Source: Microcaldota archaeon
GTDB taxonomy: Archaea > Micrarchaeota > Micrarchaeia > Micrarchaeales > CABMGC01
Direction: 5' to 3'
DNA length: 5,664 nt
Assembly: GCA_021835105.1 (NCBI GenBank)
Contig: JAKBQS010000055.1
Location: forward strand, 1 to 5,664
Under the pieces are notes generated by a model. The model made no database searches and had not been told where the DNA came from. It worked only from the letters and a program-made list of their open reading frames with translations. Numbering within the stretch: the first letter of the stretch is position 1; every line of letters starts with the position of its first letter. This document shows, piece after piece, positions 1 through 5,595 of the stretch. A program made the translations under genes and the position numbers.

Positions 1-1111
1 CCTTTACCAGGGGCATGTTCCTTGTATGTATCTGCAGGATCTGCTTCCTAGCGTTCCTGTTTGGCACCCCTATCTCTATCTCCCTGTCGAATCTTCCAGG
101 CCTGCGCAGCGCCTGGTCTATCGCATCTGGCCTGTTAGTCGCTGCAACAACTATGACCTGCCCACGGTGCGGCATTCCGTCCATGAGGGTAAGAAGCTGC
201 GAGACCATCCGTCGCTCAACTTCATTTGTAGCCTCCTCACGCTTTGGCGCTATGGCGTCTATCTCATCCATGAATATTATTGTAGGCGCCTTCTCATTCG
301 CCTCCTTGAATATCTCCCTGAGCTTCTCCTCGCTCTCCCCTACGAACTTGCTCACAAGTTCAGGCCCTGATATGGATATGAAGTTAGCATCGCTCTCGTT
401 GGCGACTGCCTTTGCAAGGAGCGTCTTTCCCGTACCCGGAGGACCATAGAGCAGCACTCCCTTGGGAGGCTCTATCCCAAGGCGCTCAAAGAGCTCAGGA
501 TATCTTATGGGTAGCTCTATCATCTCCCTTACTTTCTGCTTTGCATCGTCAAGCCCGCCAATATCCTCATAGTGGACATCACCAACCCTTACCAGCGATT
601 CTGATACCGGCTCCTCCTTCACAACGAAGTTGGTGTTCTGCGTTACCTTTACTATCCCATGCGGCACAACCTGCACCACAAGGAAGTTGAAGACAAGGCC
701 GAACATAGGTATTGGTATGGAATCTCCCTTGGCAAGGGGCCTGTTCTCAACCCTCTTCTTAGCGTACTCCGCAAAATCAGGCGAGAGCGGTGGCTTCTGG
801 TTCGGCGGAGGGGCTATCACTATCTTCTCTGCATCCTTCACAAGCGCCTTTGAGACAAAGACCTTGTCCCCTATCCCGGCACCGACATTCTGCCTGAGGT
901 AACCGTCTATTCTTATGAATCCCAATCCTTCATCACTTGGATGCGCCTGCCACACCACCGCCGCTGTTGACTTTATCTTTCCCTTTATCTCAAGTATATC
1001 CCCAGGCATTACCTCAAGAGCCTTCCTAGATTTAGCATCGATCCTGGCCATGCTTCTCCCAGAATCGGTTACGAGAGCGTCTGCAACAGTAAGCTCTATG
1101 CCTGATGACAT
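1..1111 (-). CDS. CDC48/VCP-like AAA+ ATPase (N-terminal 370 residues, truncated by window edge)
   Basis: Hexameric ATP-driven unfoldase of the CDC48/p97/VAT family, which in archaea extracts or unfolds proteins, probably for the proteasome. Reading leftward from ATG at 1111, residues 5-100 match the double-psi barrel half of the CDC48 N domain (LTVADAL at 7-13, GDIL around 37-40, GDKVFV at 81-86). The second half of the N domain follows to about 165. The D1 AAA module then has the DIGGLDDA entry motif (183-190), Walker A GPPGTGKT (223-230), pore loop KFVGESE (255-261), Walker B IIFMDEID (278-285), sensor-1 Asn326 in ATNRP, and arginine-finger residues Arg340 and Arg343 in GRFDRE. All expected catalytic residues are present. 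The family normally has about 730-760 residues, so the rest of D1 and any D2 domain lie beyond base 1. The start is supported by AGGTG five bases upstream. It is transcribed divergently from the eL40 cluster. Family assignment is secure; a second AAA domain cannot be checked here. Confidence 0.95.
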   Translation of the reverse strand, partial: MSSGIELTVADALVTDSGRSMARIDAKSRKALEVMPGDILEIKGKIKSTAAVVWQAHPSDEGLGFIRIDGYLRQNVGAGIGDKVFVSKALVKDAEKIVIAPPPNQKPPLSPDFAEYAKKRVENRPLAKGDSIPIPMFGLVFNFLVVQVVPHGIVKVTQNTNFVVKEEPVSESLVRVGDVHYEDIGGLDDAKQKVREMIELPIRYPELFERLGIEPPKGVLLYGPPGTGKTLLAKAVANESDANFISISGPELVSKFVGESEEKLREIFKEANEKAPTIIFMDEIDAIAPKREEATNEVERRMVSQLLTLMDGMPHRGQVIVVAATNRPDAIDQALRRPGRFDREIEIGVPNRNARKQILQIHTRNMPLVK

Positions 1112-1116
1112 GAAAA

Positions 1117-1121
1117 CACCT
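1117..1121 (-). promoter_or_regulatory. Shine-Dalgarno site of the CDC48-like gene
   Basis: The minus strand reads AGGTG, five bases before the ATG at 1111. This is complementary to the CACCU core of the archaeal 16S rRNA 3' end. It fixes the start codon of the ATPase and is one of the clearer ribosome sites in the window. Confidence 0.65.
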
Positions 1122-1158
1122 AAAAGGCGATATATTTGATTTATATAGGGAAGCAAAA

Positions 1159-1167
1159 ATTATAAAT
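1159..1167 (-). promoter_or_regulatory. TATA box for the CDC48-like gene (predicted)
   Basis: The minus strand reads ATTTATAAT here, close to the archaeal TATA consensus. Initiation about 26 bases downstream would fall near 1136, giving a leader of about 25 bases that includes the AGGTG site. A second TATA-like string on the same strand (around 1140-1147) would start transcription at or beyond the ribosome site, so it is less likely. The placement is inferred from spacing only. Confidence 0.45.
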
Positions 1168-1219
1168 AGTCTAATGTATAATGCATATCTGCTAGCGTCA
1201 TGCTTTGATTTCTCGCTAT

Positions 1220-1239
1220 TGCGCATCCGTGCGCATACG
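1220..1239 (+). repeat. Tandem decamer repeat containing two TGCGCA palindromes, possible operator
   Basis: Two adjacent ten-base units, TGCGCATCCG and TGCGCATACG, differ at one position. Each contains the self-complementary hexamer TGCGCA, so the pair is also a perfect 6-bp inverted repeat around the tetramer TCCG. The ten-base period equals one helical turn, and the block ends six bases before the TATA box at 1245. That is where an archaeal activator or repressor could touch the promoter of the eL40 cluster. The repeat is visible directly; its regulatory role is inference. Confidence 0.45.
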
Positions 1240-1244
1240 ACAGA

Positions 1245-1252
1245 TTTTATAA
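1245..1252 (+). promoter_or_regulatory. TATA box of the eL40 cluster (predicted)
   Basis: TTTTATAA matches the archaeal TATA consensus. Initiation about 26 bases downstream would fall near 1275, leaving a leader of about 34 bases before the proposed TTG start at 1309. It is the best-placed TATA-like string upstream of eL40. Confidence 0.55.
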
Positions 1253-1308
1253 GCTTTATCTTGCAAATCCAATACAGCAAGAAAGACGAAAGCAAATGAG
1301 TGATTCTC

Positions 1309-1461
1309 TTGGGAAAATTTCCGATAGCTGACCATGTACTCTCATCAATGAAGATATGCAGGAAGTGCAAGGCTAGGAACAAGGTCAATGCGCTTAAATG
1401 CAGGAGATGCGGATCTTCGTACATGAGGCCGAAGAGGAAGGAGAAGAGGGTAAAGAAGTAA
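1309..1461 (+). CDS. Large-subunit ribosomal protein eL40 (L40e)
   Basis: A 50-residue basic zinc-ribbon protein of the large ribosomal subunit, shared by archaea and eukaryotes (where it is made as a ubiquitin fusion). Two CxxC pairs, Cys17/Cys20 and Cys31/Cys34, are separated by ten residues and would bind one zinc. The core KICRKCKARN followed by KCRRCGS and a tail rich in Lys and Arg fit the family, as does the length (archaeal members have about 47-56 residues). The TTG start at 1309 gives an N-terminus like other archaeal eL40 proteins (MGKFPIAD) and has GAGTGAT four bases upstream. Alternatives are GTG at 1300, directly after an in-frame stop, and ATG at 1348, which would leave only three residues before the first cysteine. 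It is the first gene of a likely operon with the winged-helix gene 22 bases downstream. Confidence 0.8.
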   Translation: MGKFPIADHVLSSMKICRKCKARNKVNALKCRRCGSSYMRPKRKEKRVKK

Positions 1462-1483
1462 CCATGATTTTTGAGCTGATTTG

Positions 1484-1705
1484 ATGGCAGATCTTACACC
1501 AATAGAAAGCCTAGTGCTTCAGTCAATGAAGGAATTGGGAGCTACGAGCGACGAGAAGAAGAAGACAGCGGACGACATAGCGAAGAAGTGCAACAGGCCG
1601 AAGAGCATGATAAACAACGCTCTAGTAAGCCTCTCGCAGAAAGGGGTAGTGAAGCGCGTAGCCAGGGAGAAGGCATCAGGCTATTACGTATCAGCTACCG
1701 CATAA
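1484..1705 (+). CDS. Small winged helix-turn-helix protein, probable DNA-binding regulator
   Basis: A 73-residue protein consisting almost only of a winged-helix fold, by sequence pattern. Helix 1 is about residues 5-19, TADDIAKKCN (28-37) is a typical second helix, PKSMINNALVSLSQKGVV (39-56) a recognition helix plus first strand, and the segment around 57-69 ending in GYYV would be the wing and last strand. The pattern resembles MarR/TrmB-like single-domain archaeal regulators. A distant link to the winged-helix ribosomal protein eS25 is possible given the ribosomal neighbour, but the Lys-rich N-terminus of eS25 is missing. I chose ATG at 1484 over the adjacent TTG at 1481; the upstream GAGCTGAT fits the same ribosome-site pattern as eL40. 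It lies 22 bases after eL40 and 29 bases before the next gene, so co-transcription is likely. Its target is unknown. Confidence 0.7.
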   Translation: MADLTPIESLVLQSMKELGATSDEKKKTADDIAKKCNRPKSMINNALVSLSQKGVVKRVAREKASGYYVSATA

Positions 1706-1734
1706 TGCGCTCTTCATAAAACACGGCGCATCAA

Positions 1735-2643
1735 ATGTCTGCTGGATCAGGTTCAGACTCTATAGATTTCTACGCCAAGTGCGGAAGCTGGTCCGAAGCA
1801 AGTTCCATAGTCTGCAGCGCTTCTACACCACAGGCAGAGGTATCGTCTTTTCTGGCCGAGGTACGCGAGGAGGTCTCACGCAAGGCATTTGAGATACTAG
1901 GGATAGATACTGGCAAGCTTGACAAATATGCCGAGGCTATCTCTTCCCCACTGAAAGGAGGTTCATACGAAGCCCTGCCAAAGATATACAAGGCTCTCGG
2001 GTCAAAGGAGGCAGAGGATGTAATAAATGCCGCATCAAAGAATGCAGAAGAGCTAAAGCCTTTTGCAAAAACCTATCTTCTCAGGGAAGCAGCCTCGAAA
2101 GCAGGGATAAGCTGGTACATAGGCGCGGAGAGTGGCGTATTTGAGAACTCCACACCAAAAAATTCATGGAAGGCAAAGAATCCCATTACGGCTGAAGGCA
2201 TATCATTCATGGCGAAGTACGGGGACTGGATAGCTGTAAAGAAGCTCTCCATAACTCCAACCACTAAACCTGAGGAGATAGCCGCGCACCTTTCCTCTAT
2301 ACGCATTGCAACTGACAGGAAGATAGCACAGGTGCTAGGAGTCGACACTGACTCACTGGATGCTTACGCCTCCGCATCGACCGAAGGTATGAGGAAGAGC
2401 ATCGCAAACATGGAGAAAATAATATCGATAATGTGTACCGATGAGACAAAAAAGCAGGTAGATTCCTCTCTCTCAAACGGCGCGCCGCGCTGCGCAGCAG
2501 TGATATACCTTTTCGGGAAGATGCTGCAGAACATAAAACTCGACCTTGAGGTATCCCCTGATACCCTTATGGACATGTTCCCCGGGCTTAAGATCCCGAA
2601 GCCAAAGGGCAGGATGCCTGGCCAGAAGAAAAAGAAGCAGTAA
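1735..2643 (+). CDS. Unknown protein made of two diverged copies of a helical domain, basic C-terminal tail
   Basis: I do not recognise a family for this 302-residue protein. Residues 10-69 and 156-215 align without gaps at an offset of 146 with about 21 of 60 identities. Shared positions include F12/F158, A14-K15, G17, W19, R49-K50, L55-G56, D58-T59, L62-D63 and Y65-A66. Weaker similarity runs on to about residues 120 and 264, so the protein is an internal duplication of a roughly 110-120 residue, apparently all-helical unit, joined by a linker of about 35 residues (122-155) with two Trp. The tail (285-302) is Pro/Gly/Lys rich and ends in a run of five lysines broken only by the final Gln, suggesting contact with nucleic acid or ribosome. 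No signal peptide, membrane segment or metal-binding cysteine pattern is seen. It follows the winged-helix gene by 29 bases, so it probably belongs to the eL40 transcript. The ribosome site is weak. Confidence 0.8.
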   Translation: MSAGSGSDSIDFYAKCGSWSEASSIVCSASTPQAEVSSFLAEVREEVSRKAFEILGIDTGKLDKYAEAISSPLKGGSYEALPKIYKALGSKEAEDVINAASKNAEELKPFAKTYLLREAASKAGISWYIGAESGVFENSTPKNSWKAKNPITAEGISFMAKYGDWIAVKKLSITPTTKPEEIAAHLSSIRIATDRKIAQVLGVDTDSLDAYASASTEGMRKSIANMEKIISIMCTDETKKQVDSSLSNGAPRCAAVIYLFGKMLQNIKLDLEVSPDTLMDMFPGLKIPKPKGRMPGQKKKKQ

Positions 2644-2683
2644 GTTGTACAAAAAGAATATCAACCAGACAAATTCTAACATA

Positions 2684-2706
2684 TCTGCCTGCTAACCACA
2701 GGCAGA
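2684..2706 (+). promoter_or_regulatory. Perfect 8-bp inverted repeat upstream of the DAHP synthase gene
   Basis: TCTGCCTG (2684-2691) and CAGGCAGA (2699-2706) are exact reverse complements separated by seven bases (CTAACCA). The repeat ends 17 bases before the ATG at 2724 in an otherwise unremarkable 80-base gap. There is no T-run after it, so it is not an obvious terminator. It could be an operator near the transcription start or a leader hairpin controlling the gene. The symmetry is certain; the function is inferred. Confidence 0.5.
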
Positions 2707-2723
2707 AGCAAACAGGCGTTACA

Positions 2724-3785
2724 ATGCCACAATCAATGAAAAGGAAAATAGAGGACAGCAACGTAACCGGATACCGTCCTCTGATAACCCCTGTGATATT
2801 GAAGCAGGAGTTGCCTCTTACCAGCCGCGGCAGGGAGACAGTTGCGCGTGGCAGGCAAGAGATTACCGAGTCAATGCACGGCAGGGACAAGAGGATGGTC
2901 CTTGTAGTAGGGCAATGCTCCATACACGATACAGAATCTGATGCAGAGTATTCCAAGCGGCTGCTCTCACTGAGCAGGGCTGTCGAAGACGTCTTTATAA
3001 TCGCAAAACGCGTATATTTTGAAAAGCCGCGCACAACAATAGGGTGGAAAGGCCTGATATACGATCCTAATCTTGACGGAAAGGAGAATATCAATAAAGG
3101 GCTCAGGCTGGCTAGAGAGATACTGGTTAGGAATGCGGAGATGGGGCTCCTCTCCGGAACAGAATTCCTTGATCCATTTGTTCCGCAGTATCTTGGCGAC
3201 ACAATTTCATGGGCAGCAATAGGCGCACGTACCGTAGAATCTTCAGTGCATCGCCAGATGGCATCAGGACTCTCCATGCCAGTGGGGTTCAAAAACAGCA
3301 CGCAGGGAGATACAAGGGTGGCAATGCATGCGGTAATTGCCGCATCCAAGGCCCAATGGTTCCTCGGGATGGATCAGAACGGGACGGTATCCGCTGTAAC
3401 TACCAGGGGAAACCCTAATACCCACATAATACTCAGGGGCAGCGAGAGAGGCCCAAACTACAGCGCTGCCAGTGTAAATAAGGCTCAGACGATGCTAAGG
3501 GAAAACGGCATGAGCGGCACGCTGATGGTTGACTGCTCCCACGGAAACTCAGACAAGGATTACAGGATGCAGCCCAAGGTATTCAGGAATGTAATCGGGC
3601 AGGTGCTCAGGGGCAACATTGGCATAAAAGGGCTAATGCTTGAGTCTAACATCAATGAAGGATCACAGCCTATCCCGAAGCACGCAAAAGACCTCAAGTA
3701 CGGCGTCTCAGTTACCGATTCCTGCATAGGATGGGAAGAGACAGAGAAATTGATTCTCGAAGCTCACAGGATGCTCAGAGGGTAA
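2724..3785 (+). CDS. aroG: 3-deoxy-7-phosphoheptulonate (DAHP) synthase, type I-alpha, AroG-like
   Basis: Condenses phosphoenolpyruvate and erythrose 4-phosphate to DAHP, the first step of aromatic amino acid synthesis, in the cytoplasm. The 353 residues match the full length of E. coli AroG (350). Visible landmarks, using E. coli AroG recalled from memory, are metal ligands Cys65 (in GQCSIHD), His273 (DCSHGN), Glu307 (LES) and Asp332 (TDSCIGW), and substrate-binding Arg96 and Lys101 (RVYFEKPRTT), Lys190 (PVGFKN) and Arg238 (IILRG). All are conserved. The usual GPC before the cysteine is GQC here. An N-terminal extension of about 30 residues and the GLS motif at 182-184 resemble feedback-regulated bacterial enzymes, so allosteric inhibition is possible but unproven. 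The ATG at 2724 has AGGCG five bases upstream; a later ATG at 2736 lacks one. This class is mainly bacterial, hinting at transfer. It is convergent with the ABC permease, with 7 bases between stops. Confidence 0.93.
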   Translation: MPQSMKRKIEDSNVTGYRPLITPVILKQELPLTSRGRETVARGRQEITESMHGRDKRMVLVVGQCSIHDTESDAEYSKRLLSLSRAVEDVFIIAKRVYFEKPRTTIGWKGLIYDPNLDGKENINKGLRLAREILVRNAEMGLLSGTEFLDPFVPQYLGDTISWAAIGARTVESSVHRQMASGLSMPVGFKNSTQGDTRVAMHAVIAASKAQWFLGMDQNGTVSAVTTRGNPNTHIILRGSERGPNYSAASVNKAQTMLRENGMSGTLMVDCSHGNSDKDYRMQPKVFRNVIGQVLRGNIGIKGLMLESNINEGSQPIPKHAKDLKYGVSVTDSCIGWEETEKLILEAHRMLRG

Positions 3786-3792
3786 ATGCAAT

Positions 3793-4515
3793 CTACTTCT
3801 CCCTCCACTGGGTAAGTGCTCTAGCGGCAAGAGTGTAAAGCACGACTTCAATCACAAGAAGCACGGGCATGTAATAATTCATCGGCGCAAGCCCGTAAAC
3901 TCCCTGCAGTGTAGCAGCTGCAGGTGTAACAGGAGAGAGTGCAAGTATGTAGAGCAGTGGCTGCGGAAGGACTGTATAAGGGTAAAACGTAGGAGGCAAA
4001 AGCGTCATAAGCGCGGATACGATTCCTGATATGGCCCACATGCCTATTGTACGCTTTATCCTGCTTCCGGCATAAAATGCTATTGGTGTAGCGGCAAGCG
4101 CAAGAAGGAAAACCACTACAAGCGTCACAAACATCCTCCCAAATGTAAAGAGCCCGAAGATTACGGTAAGTGCAGCAAAGAACGCCATTCCAGGAAGCAC
4201 GAATACTAGGTTGCTCATCGCAAAGCCAAGCATATAGTCCACAATCCCTGTCCTTGTAGCTACTATCAGGTCCTGGAGCCTGAATTCCAATCTGAACATT
4301 GCGCTCTGCCCGGTTACGGTAAGCGATGAAACAGCTATCATGGCTACAAACCCGCCTACTATCGCGAATGGGAGCAGCTTTCCACCGGAGAGCAGGTAAA
4401 TTATAAAGACAAGGCATGCTGGGGTTACAACATTGGCAATAAGGTTGGGAGGGCTCTTAGTTATCCAGGATAAGCCGTTGAATTTTGTAAATGACCATAT
4501 GAAACTAGTCCGCAA
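3793..4515 (-). CDS. ABC-2 type transporter permease
   Basis: Membrane half of an ABC exporter, partner of the ATPase encoded just upstream. From the proposed TTG start it has 240 residues with about six hydrophobic segments, near 25-42, 48-67, 95-122, 127-150, 157-178 and 215-233. The segment with two prolines and FYPYTVLP near 174-184, followed by an SPVTP stretch, is typical of the fifth helix and re-entrant region of ABC-2 permeases (DrrB/NatB-like). Two starts are possible. GTG at 4530 has no good ribosome site. TTG at 4515 sits eight bases after GGAGG, so I prefer it; the longer form would have 245 residues. It overlaps the ATPase end by 11 bases (26 with the GTG start), indicating translational coupling. 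The substrate cannot be read from sequence; drugs, lipids or ions are all known for this family. Confidence 0.85.
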   Translation of the reverse strand: MRTSFIWSFTKFNGLSWITKSPPNLIANVVTPACLVFIIYLLSGGKLLPFAIVGGFVAMIAVSSLTVTGQSAMFRLEFRLQDLIVATRTGIVDYMLGFAMSNLVFVLPGMAFFAALTVIFGLFTFGRMFVTLVVVFLLALAATPIAFYAGSRIKRTIGMWAISGIVSALMTLLPPTFYPYTVLPQPLLYILALSPVTPAAATLQGVYGLAPMNYYMPVLLVIEVVLYTLAARALTQWREK

Positions 4516-5338
4516 GGGAACCGCCTCCACTTGTTATAAATATGTCCTCAAGGGTTACCTGCTTTATAGTGTAACCCTTCTCTACAAGCCTCTCTGCTTT
4601 TGCCTTTGTTACATAAGATATATGCAATCCGCCTATCAGGTAATTTCCTTCAGGTCCCTCAGCGCGCACCCTTCCGTGGAACTTTCTAAGAAGTTCATCA
4701 GTGCCGCCCTGCACCACCACCTTCCCATGGTCTATCAGGACAACCTCTTCAGAGAGCTCTTTTGCCTCCTCCATATAATGGGTGGTAACTATTATCTCGC
4801 ATCTGAGCTTCTTGAGCGATGACCATACTTCCAGCCTGGATATTGGATCAAGGCCTGTGGTAGGCTCGTCAAGGAAGATTACCTTCGCTCCTGAGGCTAT
4901 TGCCATCGCGACAAAGACCTTCCTCCTCATGCCTCCTGAAAGATCTGCTGTGCACTTGTCCCTTACATTCCAGAGGTCTAGCTCCCTGAGTGCCTTTTCC
5001 GAGGCACTGTCTATATCGGAGCTGGCCAGCCCGCGGGCGTGGAGGTACATCGAGAGATGGTCATAAGGTGTGGCTATCCCCATTACCTTCACCTCTTGCG
5101 GTATGCTTGATATGGTATCCCTTACTGCAGTTACGTCCTTTACGGCATCAAGCCCGTTTATTCTCACGGATCCAGAGGTAGGCGCTAGCTGCGTTGACAT
5201 AATCCGTATCAGTGTAGTCTTTCCCGCGCCATTCTTGCCCAGTATGCAGGTTATCCTCTTACCAATCCTGAGCGAAAGGTTGTTAACTGCCACAGTGCCA
5301 TCCGAATACCTTTTCACGAGGTGGTTGATCTCTATCAT
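4505..5338 (-). CDS. ABC transporter ATP-binding protein (ABC-2 export type)
   Basis: The 277-residue nucleotide-binding subunit that powers the downstream permease at the cytoplasmic face of the membrane. Motifs in order are Walker A GKNGAGKTT (34-42), Q-loop Gln81 in SIPQE, signature LSGGMRRKV (133-141, the usual LSGGQ with Met at the fifth place, which is common in CcmA/DrrA-like proteins), Walker B VIFLDEP (153-159), D-loop GLDP (162-165) and switch His187 in TTHYMEEAK. All catalytic positions are intact. The C-terminal part (about 195-277) with LVEKGYTIKQVTLEDIFI is the regulatory extension common in DrrA/NatA-type exporters. ATG at 5338 is the only reasonable start, since an in-frame TAG lies three codons upstream. 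No strong ribosome site is next to it and the TATA box lies only about 28 bases away, so the mRNA may be leaderless. Confidence 0.93.
   Translation of the reverse strand: MIEINHLVKRYSDGTVAVNNLSLRIGKRITCILGKNGAGKTTLIRIMSTQLAPTSGSVRINGLDAVKDVTAVRDTISSIPQEVKVMGIATPYDHLSMYLHARGLASSDIDSASEKALRELDLWNVRDKCTADLSGGMRRKVFVAMAIASGAKVIFLDEPTTGLDPISRLEVWSSLKKLRCEIIVTTHYMEEAKELSEEVVLIDHGKVVVQGGTDELLRKFHGRVRAEGPEGNYLIGGLHISYVTKAKAERLVEKGYTIKQVTLEDIFITSGGGSLAD
4524..4528 (-). promoter_or_regulatory. GGAGG ribosome site for the permease inside the ATPase tail
   Basis: The minus strand reads GGAGG eight bases before the TTG at 4515, within the last codons of the ATPase, where it also encodes part of its Gly-rich C-terminus. 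The spacing is ideal. It favours the TTG start over the upstream GTG at 4530, which overlaps the motif itself. Confidence 0.6.
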
Positions 5339-5361
5339 ATACTGCTATCCATACCTCGCAA

Positions 5362-5371
5362 ATTATTTAAG
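5362..5371 (-). promoter_or_regulatory. TATA box of the ABC transporter operon (predicted)
   Basis: The minus strand reads CTTAAATAAT, close to the archaeal TATA consensus, centred about 28 bases before the ATG at 5338. Initiation 25-27 bases downstream would fall within a few bases of the start codon, giving a leaderless or nearly leaderless transcript. Confidence 0.5.
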
Positions 5372-5445
5372 CTCAGGGAGATATGGCCTCTGCGGTGCAA
5401 CAGGCATCGAAAAGCCGCATCAAAGAGCTGAGAACCGACAAAACA

Positions 5446-5461
5446 CATCCTTTGCAGGATG
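5446..5461 (+). repeat. Small hairpin (6-bp stem, TTGC loop)
   Basis: CATCCT and AGGATG are perfectly complementary around a TTGC loop. It lies 25 bases before the IS605-like hairpin in a stretch without a protein gene. It could be part of the same structured remnant. It lacks a T-run typical of a terminator. Function unknown. Confidence 0.35.
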
Positions 5462-5482
5462 AAGTGATTGCATGACACAGAG

Positions 5483-5514
5483 GAAGCCCACACCGTTTAT
5501 GGGTGGGGATGTCG
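5483..5514 (+). mobile_element. Possible remnant right end (guide-RNA-like hairpin) of an IS200/IS605 element
   Basis: GAAGCCCAC starts a hairpin in which 5487-5491 pair with 5503-5507 and 5493-5494 pair with 5501-5502, with one bulged A and a G-T pair closing a TTTA loop. A GAA-prefix, a C-rich stem, a TTTA loop and a G-rich return arm are typical of the right ends of IS200/IS605 elements, where the hairpin also ends the TnpB guide RNA. There is no tnpA or tnpB in the window: the leftward ABC operon begins just to the left and a tRNA gene follows to the right. If real, it is a solo or decayed end. The hairpin is seen; the family assignment is recalled and not tested. Confidence 0.35.
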
Positions 5515-5557
5515 CCATTGCTATGCGTAATAATCTCTGCAAGCACACGAGGCATAA

Positions 5558-5565
5558 TTATATAA
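5558..5565 (+). promoter_or_regulatory. TATA box of the tRNA-Pro gene (predicted)
   Basis: TTATATAA is centred about 34 bases before the first base of the tRNA. With initiation about 26 bases downstream this leaves a short leader of about 8 bases, which fits archaeal tRNA promoters. Confidence 0.5.
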
Positions 5566-5595
5566 TCAACCTGCTGGATATTATTCTTCAATCAA

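Noticed and set aside
1296..1331. Short open frame (ATG at 1296, stop at 1331) overlapping the eL40 start, possible upstream leader peptide
   Set aside because: Only 11 codons with no ribosome site, and an in-frame TGA is quickly reached; it is likely chance sequence.
1032..1424. Minus-strand open frame of 130 codons across the intergenic region and eL40
   Set aside because: It overlaps the well-supported eL40 and CDC48-like genes and both promoters, and its translation is low in complexity and unlike any family.
1774..1806. A stretch reading FYAKCGSWSEA, reminiscent of the plant pentatricopeptide repeat motif
   Set aside because: There is no 35-residue periodicity; the actual repeat offset is 146 residues and the second copy reads differently, so the similarity is probably chance.
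2588..3349. Long minus-strand open frame (253 codons) opposite the DAHP synthase
   Set aside because: It is antisense to a clearly conserved enzyme and its translation is rich in Ser, Cys and Arg as expected for a shadow frame.
5376..5480. Possible C/D box small RNA
   Set aside because: A CTGA sits near 5429 but no properly spaced C box (RTGATGA) and second D box were found.
5373..5591. Minus-strand open frame of about 72 codons between the tRNA and the ABC operon
   Set aside because: It would start at TTG without a ribosome site, spans both hairpins and the tRNA TATA box, and its composition matches no recognisable family; the hairpin explanation fits better.
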